Source: Halomicrobium katesii DSM 19301
GTDB lineage: Archaea; Halobacteriota; Halobacteria; Halobacteriales; Haloarculaceae
Assembly (NCBI RefSeq): GCF_000379085.1
Contig: NZ_KB905378.1
Span: 653,075-717,074, forward strand
Direction of reading: 5' to 3'
DNA length: 64,000 nt
Part shown: piece after piece, positions 1-8,320 of the stretch
How positions within the stretch are numbered: the first letter of the stretch is position 1
Layout of the letters: each line of letters opens with the position of its first letter
The notes under the pieces: model-generated
Database searches by the model: none
What the model saw: only the letters and a program-made list of their open reading frames with translations
What the model was told of the DNA's origin: nothing
Translations under genes and position numbers: made by a program

Positions 1-345
1 GACGACCTCCTCTTCCTCGTCGCCGCCCCGAACGATCGCCATCTCCATGAAGACCGGCGCGGAGTAGGTGATGTTTCGCAGTCGGGCCTCCTGTGGGTAG
101 AGCAGTTCCTCGCTGCCGTCGGCCTCACGGACCCGAGGCGTGACGACGCGCACGTCACCGAGTTCGACGAAGACCGGCTCCTGGCCCTCCTTGTCGCCGA
201 TGTCGGTCTCGATCGTCTCCTTCTCGTCGACGACCTGCTGCATGCCCCGGTCGAGGAAGGAGTTGAACGATCGGAAGTGATGCTCCGCCAGGCGCTCCCG
301 CGAGAAGTACTCCCGAGAGATCGCGCGTCGGTCGTTGACGTCCAT
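1..345 (-). CDS. rpoB2: DNA-directed RNA polymerase subunit B'' (N-terminal part, cut by window edge)
   Basis: N-terminal 115 codons of the haloarchaeal split beta-like subunit B'' (Rpb2 N-terminal half). The protein opens [20 protein letters not shown] and continues with the conserved SFNSFLDRGMQQVV stretch and the later YPQEARLRNITYSAP block typical of archaeal/eukaryal Rpb2. Its ATG shares one base with the TGA of the upstream rpoH (TGATG), so the two are translationally coupled in the usual rpoH-rpoB''-rpoB'-rpoA order. The rest of the gene lies beyond base 1. Confidence 0.95.
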   Translation of the reverse strand, partial: MDVNDRRAISREYFSRERLAEHHFRSFNSFLDRGMQQVVDEKETIETDIGDKEGQEPVFVELGDVRVVTPRVREADGSEELLYPQEARLRNITYSAPVFMEMAIVRGGDEEEEVV

Positions 346-572
346 CAGGACACCACCAGTCGATACACGACTGCCTGATCGGTCGTTCGCGAATTACGGA
401 CGATCTTGATCACGTCGCCGACCTCGGCCTCGTCGGGGGTGGCCGGGTCGGTGCGTTTGATCTTCGGCAGGTCCGTCTTTTTGATGTTGTACTCCTCGAG
501 CACGTCGTCGAGAACGTCCTCGTCGACGATGCTGTGGTCTGGAACGAGTTCGTGTTGGCTTACGTCTACCAT
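345..572 (-). CDS. rpoH: DNA-directed RNA polymerase subunit H (Rpb5 homologue)
   Basis: 75-residue archaeal RpoH, equal to the C-terminal assembly domain of eukaryotic Rpb5. It shows [19 protein letters not shown] near the N-terminus and [10 protein letters not shown] followed by [12 protein letters not shown], the conserved surface that binds the B subunits. First gene of the RNA polymerase operon; the stop overlaps the rpoB'' start. A weak TATA-like GGTTAAATG lies on the minus strand about 70 bases upstream, implying a leader of roughly 50 bases. Confidence 0.96.
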   Translation of the reverse strand: MVDVSQHELVPDHSIVDEDVLDDVLEEYNIKKTDLPKIKRTDPATPDEAEVGDVIKIVRNSRTTDQAVVYRLVVS

Positions 573-897
573 GTGTGTTGTTGCCGGCGAGTGGAGAAGG
601 TGGCTGTCACGAGATACTACAGGTCGTTATTAGCGGAACGCATTTAACCCTTGCCAAGTCCGTCTGCAGTAGCTATCGAACGCCGGGCCGGTCGCCGCGT
701 CGTCAGAAACTATGCGAACGACCTTCATAGTCGTTTGGGTCCGGGCAGATCTGGCCCTCCCCGGACCGCAGACGCCGACAGACGACCGGTCGGGCTGGCG
801 CGACGCCGGGCGCTGACCCCACCACGACACCACAACCCAATGACGGCGCGTTTGGAAAGCCTTAATACTATCACCAGGATACGATGAGATGCGTCGT

Positions 898-970
898 GCC
901 CGGATGGTGTAGTGGCCCATCATACGACCCTGTCACGGTCGTGACGCGGGTTCAAATCCCGCTCCGGGCG
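898..970 (+). tRNA. tRNA-Asp (GTC), copy 1
   Basis: 73-base cloverleaf: acceptor GCCCGGA pairs with TCCGGGC, anticodon loop CTGTCAC gives GTC, T-arm GCGGGTTCAAATCCCGC, discriminator G; CCA is not encoded. An A/T-rich CTTAATACTA box lies about 30 bases upstream. Followed 43 bases later by a second identical copy. Confidence 0.97.
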
Positions 971-1013
971 CTTCTGCTGTGAACGAATTGCCGAACAACT
1001 GAAAATCCGTCGT

Positions 1014-1086
1014 GCCCGGATGGTGTAGTGGCCCATCATACGACCCTGTCACGGTCGTGACGCGGGTTCAAATCCCGCTCCGGGCG
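1014..1086 (+). tRNA. tRNA-Asp (GTC), copy 2
   Basis: Base-for-base the same 73-base tRNA as at 898. The 43-base spacer contains no obvious TATA box, so both are probably processed from one transcript. Haloarchaeal proteomes are very rich in aspartate, which may explain retaining two copies (inference). Confidence 0.97.
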
Positions 1087-1303
1087 TTCTACGACAGTTC
1101 ACTCCCCCCAGCGAAGCCTCTCGTCGTCGATCGACACCCGGCTGTGGCTCACAGAACACGTGGCGTGGAAGGGGAAAAGTCCCCTCACCCTGTCATAGGT
1201 CCGTCCCACCTCGGGAGGCGGACACGGCTGTGATCGGCCGACGGCGATAAATGCTTTGCGGGGGTGGGGAACTGTTTAGTGTCGGCGCACGAATCTCGCC
1301 CGT

Positions 1304-1957
1304 ATGGAGGACGTGGACCGCGAATCGATGCCGCGGGCGATCGTCGAGGAGTTTCTGGCACGCGAACGCGGGACGCGCGCGCTGCTGGACGACCTCGAGA
1401 AGCTGGCGATCGAGGGCCGGACCGAGGAGTTGCACGATCGGATCGAGAACCTCGCCGAGAACGACGAGGCGGTCTTCTACACCGTCGCGTTCAGCCTCGC
1501 GGACTCGGTGCAGTTCTTCGGCGACGTGGAGTCCCAGCTCGACGTGACCGCGGCCGATCGGCTCCGGGAGCTTGCCGAGACGTACCCGACGCTGGCAGAA
1601 CCGTTCGCCGTCGTTCGAACGGAGCTGTCCGAAGACCGAAAGAACCCGGTGACGAACGTCAGCTACAGCGTCGCCTACCACCGTGGGATCGAGTCGCCGA
1701 TCGTCACCTACCGCCCGCTGTCGGGCGGGCGAGAACTCTACGAGTCGCGAGCGACGCCGTCGGAAGTGCTGGGCACGGCCGCAGACCTCGTGGCGGCGAC
1801 GACCGACGCGCTCGACGTGGCCCTGGAGAGCGATCACTCGGTCAACACGGAGGAGCTGAGCGAGCTGATCGACCGCCGCGAGCGACTGGAGACGGAGCTG
1901 TCGCGCCTGCGTGACGATCTCGACGAGCTCCGACGGACGCCGATCGACGGCGAGTAG
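1304..1957 (+). CDS. Conserved haloarchaeal protein of unknown function
   Basis: 217-residue acidic, mostly helical cytosolic protein with no signal or membrane segment. Residues 1-60 are helix-rich (ARERGTRALLDDLEKLAIEG), and the C-terminus (about 185-212, ELIDRRERLETELSRLRDDL) is a clear coiled coil. I do not recognise the family. ATG at 1304 is preceded by a GATAAATG box about 55 bases upstream. Coding bias and length support a real gene; the overlapping frames are shadows. Confidence 0.75.
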   Translation: MEDVDRESMPRAIVEEFLARERGTRALLDDLEKLAIEGRTEELHDRIENLAENDEAVFYTVAFSLADSVQFFGDVESQLDVTAADRLRELAETYPTLAEPFAVVRTELSEDRKNPVTNVSYSVAYHRGIESPIVTYRPLSGGRELYESRATPSEVLGTAADLVAATTDALDVALESDHSVNTEELSELIDRRERLETELSRLRDDLDELRRTPIDGE

Positions 1958-1976
1958 CGAGGCCACACCGGATGCG

Positions 1977-1982
1977 TTTATA
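1977..1982 (+). promoter_or_regulatory. TATA box for the winged-helix gene
   Basis: TTTATA directly after the stop of the preceding gene and 31 bases before the ATG at 2013. This places transcription start within about 10 bases of the ATG and argues against the longer in-frame ORF that begins upstream. Confidence 0.6.
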
Positions 1983-2012
1983 TGTCCAGGGACAGAAGCA
2001 CGGAGCGAGCAC

Positions 2013-2312
2013 ATGGGACTGGACCGACTGGCCGAGCAGGTCGAGAAAGAACGGCGCGACCTCCAGATTCTCGAAGCCATCATCGAACACGGTCCGATCG
2101 GGATCGTCCGCCTCGCCGAGGAGGCCGACGTCCCCGAACACAAGGTGCGGTACTCGCTGCGGATGCTCGAGAACGACGAGCTCGTCCAGCCGACGCCAGA
2201 GGGCGCGATTCCAGTAGAGAACATCGAAGCGCGGATCGCGACGATGAACCAGGGACTGGAACGACTGCGCGACCGGACCGAGACGCTGAAGACGATTTTC
2301 GACGCGGAGTGA
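2013..2312 (+). CDS. Small winged-helix transcriptional regulator
   Basis: 99 residues. Residues 17-70 form an ArsR/MarR-like winged helix: ILEAIIEHGPIGIVRLAEEA (helices 1-2), then VPEHKVRYSLRMLENDELVQ (recognition helix and wing). The tail (about 72-99) is a short coiled coil likely used for dimerisation. Start chosen at 2013 because a TTTATA box lies 31 bases upstream. Target genes unknown. Confidence 0.8.
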   Translation: MGLDRLAEQVEKERRDLQILEAIIEHGPIGIVRLAEEADVPEHKVRYSLRMLENDELVQPTPEGAIPVENIEARIATMNQGLERLRDRTETLKTIFDAE

Positions 2313-2383
2313 CACCGGCTGGACGCTTCGACAGCGATATACGCCATCACCAGGGCAGACCCATCGATCACGACGGCACCCAG

Positions 2384-2502
2384 ATGTCAGAGAGCACCAC
2401 ACGGTCGAAACGCTCGCCCTCGTCGGCGGGGCGCTCGGCGTGCTCTGTCGCCACTGGCTCGCAACGGCCGTCGGCCTCGGGTGGCTCGTCCTCTCGGTGT
2501 GA
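2384..2502 (+). pseudogene. Possible small membrane protein with a frameshift near its start
   Basis: An ATG at 2384 (MSE...) lies about 45 bases after a GATATA box. Reading shifts from that frame to the one starting at 2392 give a 36-residue run ending at TGA 2500-2502 that contains two hydrophobic stretches (TLALVGGALGVLC and LATAVGLGWLVLSV). The hydrophobic frame has no start codon of its own. This may be a real 1-2 TM small protein with a one-base indel or sequencing error, or chance. Confidence 0.3.
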
Positions 2503-2550
2503 GGACGGGCGGCCACGGGTTTATGTACCGGGACGGGACCACGACTCGCC

Positions 2551-3000
2551 ATGTTCGTGGAACTGTGGCGCGACGACCGGGCGATCGAAGGACTGCCGAT
2601 CAGACTCGTCATCGCTCTCGTCGTCGGCGTCGCGAGCCTGAGCGTCATGATGAACACCATCTCGGGACTGGACACAATGACCGTCAGCGAGCTCGACGTC
2701 GACCCCTCGAAGGAGGTGGTCGGAGAGGGCGAGACGGACGTGACGCTCACGGTCGTCGATCCGGACGGCCAGCCGGTCTCGGACGCGACGGTCGTCGTCA
2801 CCGGTGGCACCGCGACGATGGACGGTGCGGTGACCGCGACGACGAACTCCAGGGGCAACGCCACCGTCACGATCACGCCGCAGTTGGGGCCCAACCAGCA
2901 GGAGGGGACAGTGACGATCGACGTGAAACCCCCCGCCAGCGGCGGGTACAGCGACCGGCGGCGCAACACCCGAATCCTCGTCGTCGACGACGGTGGCTAG
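2551..3000 (+). CDS. Membrane-anchored Ig-like (carboxypeptidase-regulatory-like) domain protein
   Basis: 149 residues. One N-terminal membrane segment (about 17-38, IRLVIALVVGVASLSVMM), then an exported beta-sandwich (about 50-140) with VTLTVVDPDGQPVSDATVVV and GNATVTITPQ repeats characteristic of Ig/CarboxypepD-reg-like folds. The N-terminus resembles a type IV pilin-like or signal-anchor segment. TTTATG at 2520 gives a nearly leaderless start at 2551. Surface or pilus-associated role is inference. Confidence 0.75.
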   Translation: MFVELWRDDRAIEGLPIRLVIALVVGVASLSVMMNTISGLDTMTVSELDVDPSKEVVGEGETDVTLTVVDPDGQPVSDATVVVTGGTATMDGAVTATTNSRGNATVTITPQLGPNQQEGTVTIDVKPPASGGYSDRRRNTRILVVDDGG

Positions 3001-3144
3001 GCCACCATCCGCGAGTCGCCACAGCGACTGGTCGACCCGCTCTCGTGGGGCGACCCCGCTGTGTCGGCCAGTAAGCGAGCGTTACGCGCGCCGACGGAGA
3101 GAAACGACTCTATAATTATCCGGTCGTGGGCCAACGACCACCGC

Positions 3145-4326
3145 ATGAACCTCGCCGCAATCGGGTTCGGTAACGCGGGTGGCAAGATCGTCGACAGATT
3201 CCTCGCCTTCGAGGAGCGGTCTGGGCGGTCGCTCACGACAGAGGCGCTCGCGATCAACTCCGCGGAGATCGATCTGGCGAAGTTGGACGTGCTCCCGCCG
3301 GACCGTCGGCTCATCATCGGCCAGACCGACGAGCGGGTGAAGGGACGGGGCGTCGGTGCCGATCCGGAGCTGGGCTCGGAGATCGCTCGCCAGGACCTCA
3401 CCGAGATCGAGCGCCAGCTGGACACCGTTCCGATCCACGAGACCGACGGCTTTCTCGTGGTCGCCGGGCTCGGCGGGGGAACCGGGAGCGGTGGCGCGCC
3501 GGAGCTGGCCGAGCGGCTCGGTCGGATCTACGACGAACCGATCTACGGGCTGGGGGTGTTGCCAAGCGCCGACGAGGGGGGTCGTCCCTCGCTCAACGCC
3601 GCCCGCTCGCTCCAGGCCTTCGCCGACGCGACGGACAACCTCATGATGTTCGACAACGACGCCTGGCGACAGACCCAGGGGTCGGTCGCGGCGGGGTACG
3701 ACCGGACCAACCGAGAGATCGCGCGGCGGTTCGTCACGCTCCTAGCAGCCGGCGAACTCGACGGCTCGCAGGTGTCCGAGTCCGCGATGGACGCCAGCGA
3801 CATCCGCCGGACGATGGCGACCGGGGGGCTCAGCACGATCGCGTTCAGCCAGGCAGATGTCGAGGCCGAGACGAAATCGAAGCAAGGACTGTTGGGCCGA
3901 CTGCGATCCAACGGCGAGAGCCACACCGACGAGGGGGACCTGGCGAAGAAGATCCACGGGCTCGTCCGGAAGGCCGTCCAGTCGCGGCTCACCTGTCCGG
4001 CAGACGTCGCCTCCGCCGAGCGCGCCCTGGTCGTCGTCTCCGGCCCGCCACGCGAGGTCTCACAGAAGGGGCTCCAGCGGGCCCGCCAGTGGCTCGAACG
4101 CGAGACCGACAGCGTCGAGATGCTGGCCGGCGACGACCCCCGGGCCGACGCCGACGCGCTCTCGGTGGCCGTGTTGCTGTCGAACGTCACCGAGGTGCCA
4201 CGCGTCGACGAGCTACAGGAGCGGGCCGTCACGGCACAGGAAAACAGCCGGCAGCAAGCCGCCGAGCGCAGAGCGGAGATCGACGAGTTGCTCACCGACG
4301 AGGAGAACGAGCTCGACCCCCTCTAG
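3145..4326 (+). CDS. cetZ: CetZ-family tubulin/FtsZ-like GTPase
   Basis: 393 residues. Opens MNLAAIGFGNAGGKIVDRFL (nucleotide-binding glycine loop), has the tubulin/FtsZ signature GGGTGSG at 110-116, then GLGVLPSADEGG and NRE at the GTPase site. Haloarchaeal CetZ proteins control cell shape and motility rather than division. The ATG at 3145 is chosen over an ORF extension from 3061 because TATAATTA at about 3111 would start transcription just before it. The C-terminal 30 residues are a charged helix. Its TAG overlaps the stop of the convergent gene by 4 bases (CTAG). Probably an accessory CetZ paralogue rather than CetZ1. Confidence 0.9.
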   Translation: MNLAAIGFGNAGGKIVDRFLAFEERSGRSLTTEALAINSAEIDLAKLDVLPPDRRLIIGQTDERVKGRGVGADPELGSEIARQDLTEIERQLDTVPIHETDGFLVVAGLGGGTGSGGAPELAERLGRIYDEPIYGLGVLPSADEGGRPSLNAARSLQAFADATDNLMMFDNDAWRQTQGSVAAGYDRTNREIARRFVTLLAAGELDGSQVSESAMDASDIRRTMATGGLSTIAFSQADVEAETKSKQGLLGRLRSNGESHTDEGDLAKKIHGLVRKAVQSRLTCPADVASAERALVVVSGPPREVSQKGLQRARQWLERETDSVEMLAGDDPRADADALSVAVLLSNVTEVPRVDELQERAVTAQENSRQQAAERRAEIDELLTDEENELDPL

Positions 4327-5063
4327 TAGTCGTCCCAGTCGATCCACTCTTGCTCCCAGCCCGCCCGCGACTGGGCGGCCTGCTGGGCGCGTTCGCGGTC
4401 CTCGCGGTGGGTGCGGTTGCGTTCGACGGTGTCTGCCTGCTCGCCCTCGACGAGCATCGGCTGGAAGGCGACGCCACCGAGGCGGCGGCGCTGACTGCCG
4501 TCGGCCGCGACGACCGTCAACGTCTGCTCGGCCGCACCGAGTGGCATGACCAGGCGACCGTCGTCGGCCAGTTGCTCCCGGAGCGCTCGCGGCGGTTCGA
4601 CGGCCGCCGCCTCCAGCAGGATCTTGTCGTAGGGCGCGTACTCGGGGAGTCCCTCGGCCCCGTCGCGACGGTCCACGAGGACCGCCTCGTAGCCCGCCGT
4701 CGCGAGGTTCGAACGGGCGTCGGACACCAGCCGGCGCGTGATGTCGATGGCGTGGACGCGCTCGGGGCCGACGATCTCGGCGACGAGCGCGGCCGTGTAG
4801 CCGACGCCGACGCCGACGATCAGCACGTCGTCGTCCGCCTCGGGGGCCAGCGCTTCGAGGAGTCGTGCCGCGGTGCTCGGTGCGAGGACGCGGGTCCCGA
4901 ACCGCTCGAACGACCGGTCGGAGTAGGCCGCTCGGTCGTCCTCGACGAACGCTTCCCGCGAGACCGTTCGCATCGCGTCCGCGAGACGCGGTGTCTGCAG
5001 ACAGCCCTTGCTCTCGTGGGTCAGGCTGTCGACCATGTCTTCCCGCAGCACCGCCTGTTCCAT
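4323..5063 (-). CDS. Protein-L-isoaspartate methyltransferase-like protein (divergent)
   Basis: 246 residues, class I SAM-dependent methyltransferase fold. Glycine motif VLIVGVGVGYTAALVAEI is at about 82-100, followed by the acidic HAID after it, and EYAPYDKILLEAA plus LADDGRLVMPLG match the PIMT C-terminal fold. It lacks the ISAPHM substrate motif seen in the neighbouring pcm, having FERFGTRVLAP instead, so substrate may differ. A long charged C-terminal tail (about 205-246) ends WEQEWIDWDDY. Start at 5063 (MEQAVLRED); the longer ORF upstream is an overlap with the opposite gene. Confidence 0.8.
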   Translation of the reverse strand: MEQAVLREDMVDSLTHESKGCLQTPRLADAMRTVSREAFVEDDRAAYSDRSFERFGTRVLAPSTAARLLEALAPEADDDVLIVGVGVGYTAALVAEIVGPERVHAIDITRRLVSDARSNLATAGYEAVLVDRRDGAEGLPEYAPYDKILLEAAAVEPPRALREQLADDGRLVMPLGAAEQTLTVVAADGSQRRRLGGVAFQPMLVEGEQADTVERNRTHREDRERAQQAAQSRAGWEQEWIDWDDY

Positions 5064-5223
5064 ACCCGAGGTTCCCGCCGGAAGTATATGAATGGCCCGT
5101 CCCGGAGCGGCGCGAGGATCGACGGCAGAGCGAAATCTGGTGAACCGCCGGGGCCGATCCCGAGGCACTCGCCCCGTTCGTCCGTGGAAAGATTCACCAG
5201 TCCATCGGTCGAAGGCGATCACG

Positions 5224-5733
5224 ATGCCGGGCACACCCGAGCCGGTCGTCGGGAGCGCAGTCGTGACCCTGGGGCTCGCGGTCGCAGTCGGGACACTCGT
5301 CGCCGTGGTTCCGCTGGTCGTCGGCCGGCGGGCGTCGCCCCGGCGATACGCCGCCGTCGGCGGCGGCGTGTACGCGCTCGCCGTCGGGGGCCTCTGGGCA
5401 GTCCCGCGGATCGGCGTCGCCGGGCTGGGGTGTTCGCTGCCCGGAGACGCGGGGACGTGTGGCCCGTTCGCACTGATCGGCGTCGTCGTCCTCGTCGGAC
5501 AGGGGGCCGTGGCGCTGTACACCCACAGCGAGTACGGCTACGTCGTCCCGCTTGGCGCGACGGCGTCGGTGACGCTGGTGCTGGCGTGGTCGTTCCTGCG
5601 GATGGGTGGCGAGAGCGATCCGATGACACTCTACGCCCTCTTTTTCGGGCCGGCGGCGGTGGGCGTCACCTGCGTCCTCGGCGTCTGTGAGGGGATCGTC
5701 CGACGGCAGGGAACCACGGTCACTGCATCGTGA
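5224..5733 (+). CDS. Four- to five-TM membrane protein of unknown function
   Basis: 169 residues with hydrophobic segments at about 9-33, 43-64, 84-102, 108-128 and 138-158, small polar loops and two cysteines in one loop (GCSLPGDAGTCG). No catalytic motif recognised. It lies between two isoaspartate-methyltransferase-like genes and its last 14 bases overlap the end of pcm on the other strand. Confidence 0.7.
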   Translation: MPGTPEPVVGSAVVTLGLAVAVGTLVAVVPLVVGRRASPRRYAAVGGGVYALAVGGLWAVPRIGVAGLGCSLPGDAGTCGPFALIGVVVLVGQGAVALYTHSEYGYVVPLGATASVTLVLAWSFLRMGGESDPMTLYALFFGPAAVGVTCVLGVCEGIVRRQGTTVTAS

Positions 5734-6340
5734 CGAACCGGACGCTGCCGTGGTGCTCGCGCTCTAGCTCGCCGTCGGCCCGCTTTCGAGCACGGACGAG
5801 CGTCTGGGGCCGTCGACCGAGCGGGCCGAGCACCACGCCGCCGGGCCGGAGCTGTTCGACGACGGCTCGGGGAAACTGCACTGGGCCACAGGTGAGGTAC
5901 GCCCGGTCGTAGGGCGCATGTTCGGGCCAGCCTTCGCGGCCGTCTCCCGCTCTGATCGTGACGGTGTCGTAGCCGAGATCCGACAGGCGCTCGCGGGCCG
6001 TCTCGGCGAGGGTGGCGTGGTACTCGACGCTGTACACTGTGTCCGCGAGTTCGGCGGTCACGGCCGCGTGATAGCCACAGCCGGTGCCGATCTCCAGAAC
6101 TCGGTCGTCGGGGCCCAGCTCCAGCAGGTCGGCCATGATGGCGACCATATGCGGGGCGCTGATCGTCTGCCCGTCCCCGACCGGGAGGGGACGGTCGTCG
6201 TAGGCCCGTTCGCGGTGCTGCTCGGGGACGAACTCGTGGCGGGGGACCGATTCGATCGCCGTCAGCACTCGCTCGTCGTCGATGCGGTCGCTCTCGGCGA
6301 GGGCCTCGACGAGCGCTCGTCGCCGGGCCGCCCAGTCCAT
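5720..6340 (-). CDS. pcm: Protein-L-isoaspartate O-methyltransferase
   Basis: 206 residues, the normal PIMT length. Repairs isoaspartyl residues in aged proteins using S-adenosylmethionine. Shows VPRHEFVPEQ, the substrate motif GDGQTISAPHM (about 56-66), SAM motif I VLEIGTGCGYHAAVTAEL (about 79-96), and the C-terminal LRPGGVVLGPLG. It begins one base after the stop of the upstream zinc-finger gene, so they form an operon. Stability of D/N-rich halophilic proteins makes repair enzymes common here. Confidence 0.95.
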   Translation of the reverse strand: MDWAARRRALVEALAESDRIDDERVLTAIESVPRHEFVPEQHRERAYDDRPLPVGDGQTISAPHMVAIMADLLELGPDDRVLEIGTGCGYHAAVTAELADTVYSVEYHATLAETARERLSDLGYDTVTIRAGDGREGWPEHAPYDRAYLTCGPVQFPRAVVEQLRPGGVVLGPLGRRPQTLVRARKRADGELEREHHGSVRFVTMQ

Positions 6341-6341
6341 G

Positions 6342-6998
6342 CTACCACGCCGACCAGGCGGTGGTCGACTCGTCGCGGACGTACAGTCGCTTGATGTCTT
6401 TCGCGAGGGCGCTGTCGCGGTCCTGGTCGTACTGTTCGCGGTCGTAGCCGTGGGCGTCGTCCCGGACGTGGAACCCCTCGACGGTGAACTCGTTGTCGCC
6501 GAACTCGTCGGTCGCGCCGACGGTGAACTCGTAGTCGCCGGGGACGTTGAGCTTGAAGCTCTCGGTGCTGTCGTGGCGGCCGTCTTTGGGGTGCATCGTC
6601 ACGTCGACGGCGACGTTCCCGACCGCGCGGGTCCAGATGGTCTCGACGGCGTCGGCGGTCCCCTCGTCGACGCGTCCGCCTTCCGCCAGTTCGACGGCGG
6701 TGATCCGCACGGTCATCAGGGCCTCCTCGGCGTCCAGCAGGAACTCTTCGCCCTTGGCCAGTTCCTCCTCGGCCGGCACGTCGACCTGTGCGCTGAACGA
6801 CTCCCCGTCCTGTGAGACGACGACGCGGCGCTGTACCTCGTTGTCGTCCGGGAGCTGTTCCTTGTGGGTGTGGTCACATTCCGTACAGCGAACCGTCACG
6901 TGGCTGCCGGGGCTGAGCACCTCGTGGACGGTCTCGAAGGCCGGCGAACACGCCGGGCACGGCAGGGCGAGGCGATCGCCCGGTGTCGCGTCTGTCAT
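6342..6998 (-). CDS. HVO_0476-type zinc finger protein
   Basis: 218 residues. N-terminal zinc ribbon: CPAC at about 14-17 and CTEC at about 38-41 (VRCTECDHTHKEQL). The rest is a beta-rich acidic domain (EEFLLDAEEALMTVRITAVE). This architecture is a conserved haloarchaeal family of unknown role. ATG at 6998 follows a gap with the divergent lipoprotein gene; the longer ORF upstream is low-complexity noise from the opposite strand. Operon with pcm (1-base gap). Confidence 0.85.
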   Translation of the reverse strand: MTDATPGDRLALPCPACSPAFETVHEVLSPGSHVTVRCTECDHTHKEQLPDDNEVQRRVVVSQDGESFSAQVDVPAEEELAKGEEFLLDAEEALMTVRITAVELAEGGRVDEGTADAVETIWTRAVGNVAVDVTMHPKDGRHDSTESFKLNVPGDYEFTVGATDEFGDNEFTVEGFHVRDDAHGYDREQYDQDRDSALAKDIKRLYVRDESTTAWSAW

Positions 6999-7134
6999 AG
7001 ACGGGCGTACTCGGGCCGAACGTAAAGGGGCGTCGTCCCGGCCGTCTGGCCGCCTGTGACTGCCGGCCGGGGACGCACAAAACGAGATCGAACCGTACAG
7101 AAGGGCCTTACAAACGGCGACCGATGACGGACGT

Positions 7135-8310
7135 ATGGCACCGATACGCCGCCGCCGAGCCCTCCAGCTGGCGAGCGGAAGCCTCAGCGCGCTCGTCGCC
7201 GGATGCGTCGGCGGATCACCGTCCGCCGGTACGGACGAACCGACAGAGACGCCGACCGACGAACCGACGGAGACGACGACGGACGGACGAACGGAGACGC
7301 CCACGGCCGCGACCGAAGTGACCGGGAGCGAGCAGGTCCGGTATCCGTCGGGCCCGTCAGAGCCCGACTGGGCGAGAGAAGACGCCGTCGGGCACGTCGC
7401 GCTGGCGGCCTCCCGAGAGCGGGCACGGGCGCTGCTCGCGCCGTTCGAGCTCCCCGAAGCACGACGCGAGCCGGTGGTCGAGTCGCTCCGGGAGACCGAC
7501 TTCGAGCGATCGCTGCTGGCGCTGGTCGAGACCGTCGGCCCGAACGGCTGCTACCGGACCGTCGAGGTCTCGAACCTCGCGCTGAGCGGCGACCGGCTCG
7601 TCGGCGACGCGAGCGCGGTAGACGAGAGCGACAGCGAAACGGCCTGCACCGAGGCGCTGACCTACCCCGCGACGCTCGTGCGGGTCACCTTCGACGGCGC
7701 ACCGCCGGACCGGGCGATGTTCACGATCACGGACGGCCGGGGCGAGAGTGCCGACGTGACGGGGACAGTCGAGGATCGAATCGGCCCGGACCCCGACGAT
7801 CTGGCCGGTCACGTCCGTCCGGACGACGACCCCGTCGTCCGAGCGCCGCTGTCCTGTGACCGCGAGGGGCTCCAGCGCCACGGCAGCTGGGTCAACGATC
7901 CACCGTGGGGGCTGGCCACCGACGACGACGGAGCGCCGACGTTCGCGCTCCGGGTCGACCGACTCGAAGCCGGCGTCGGTGAGACGGTCACAGTCACGAT
8001 GACCAACGTCGGCGACGGCGTCCTGAGCACCGGCAACCGCCACAAGTACGGCCTCCAGACCCGGACGGAATCGGGGTGGGAAGACGTTCGCGGCGCGACC
8101 GACGGCGACCCCGTGCCCTACACCGACGAGGCGATCGGCCACGCCCCCGGCGACGGCTTCGAGTGGACGCTGGACCTCACCGAGGATGGTCTCGTCGCGG
8201 ACCACGTCCACGCCGACCGGCTGGTCGTCTGTCCCGACCTCGAACCCGGTCGCTACCGCTTCGTCTTCTGGGAGCCCGCCGTGGCCGTGGCGTTCGACCT
8301 CGTGGAGTAG
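7135..8310 (+). CDS. Tat-exported lipoprotein of unknown function
   Basis: 391 residues. Twin-arginine signal (RRRRAL at 5-10) and lipobox LVAGC with Cys24, so the protein is exported folded and lipid-anchored outside the cell. A threonine/proline/glutamate linker (about 30-62, repeats of DEPTETPT) follows, typical of O-glycosylated haloarchaeal surface stalks. The folded part (about 65-391) has two beta-rich halves, the second resembling an immunoglobulin-like domain (GVGETVTVTMTNVGDGVLSTG). No enzyme motif recognised. Confidence 0.8.
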   Translation: MAPIRRRRALQLASGSLSALVAGCVGGSPSAGTDEPTETPTDEPTETTTDGRTETPTAATEVTGSEQVRYPSGPSEPDWAREDAVGHVALAASRERARALLAPFELPEARREPVVESLRETDFERSLLALVETVGPNGCYRTVEVSNLALSGDRLVGDASAVDESDSETACTEALTYPATLVRVTFDGAPPDRAMFTITDGRGESADVTGTVEDRIGPDPDDLAGHVRPDDDPVVRAPLSCDREGLQRHGSWVNDPPWGLATDDDGAPTFALRVDRLEAGVGETVTVTMTNVGDGVLSTGNRHKYGLQTRTESGWEDVRGATDGDPVPYTDEAIGHAPGDGFEWTLDLTEDGLVADHVHADRLVVCPDLEPGRYRFVFWEPAVAVAFDLVE

Positions 8311-8320
8311 CCGGGGCGAT

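Noticed and set aside
5064-5522. N-terminal extension of the divergent methyltransferase
   Set aside because: It overlaps an opposite-strand gene, is Pro/Thr low complexity, and the family start fits 5063.
6999-7304. N-terminal extension of the zinc-finger gene
   Set aside because: Val/Ser repeat is the complement of the Thr/Pro linker of the lipoprotein on the other strand.
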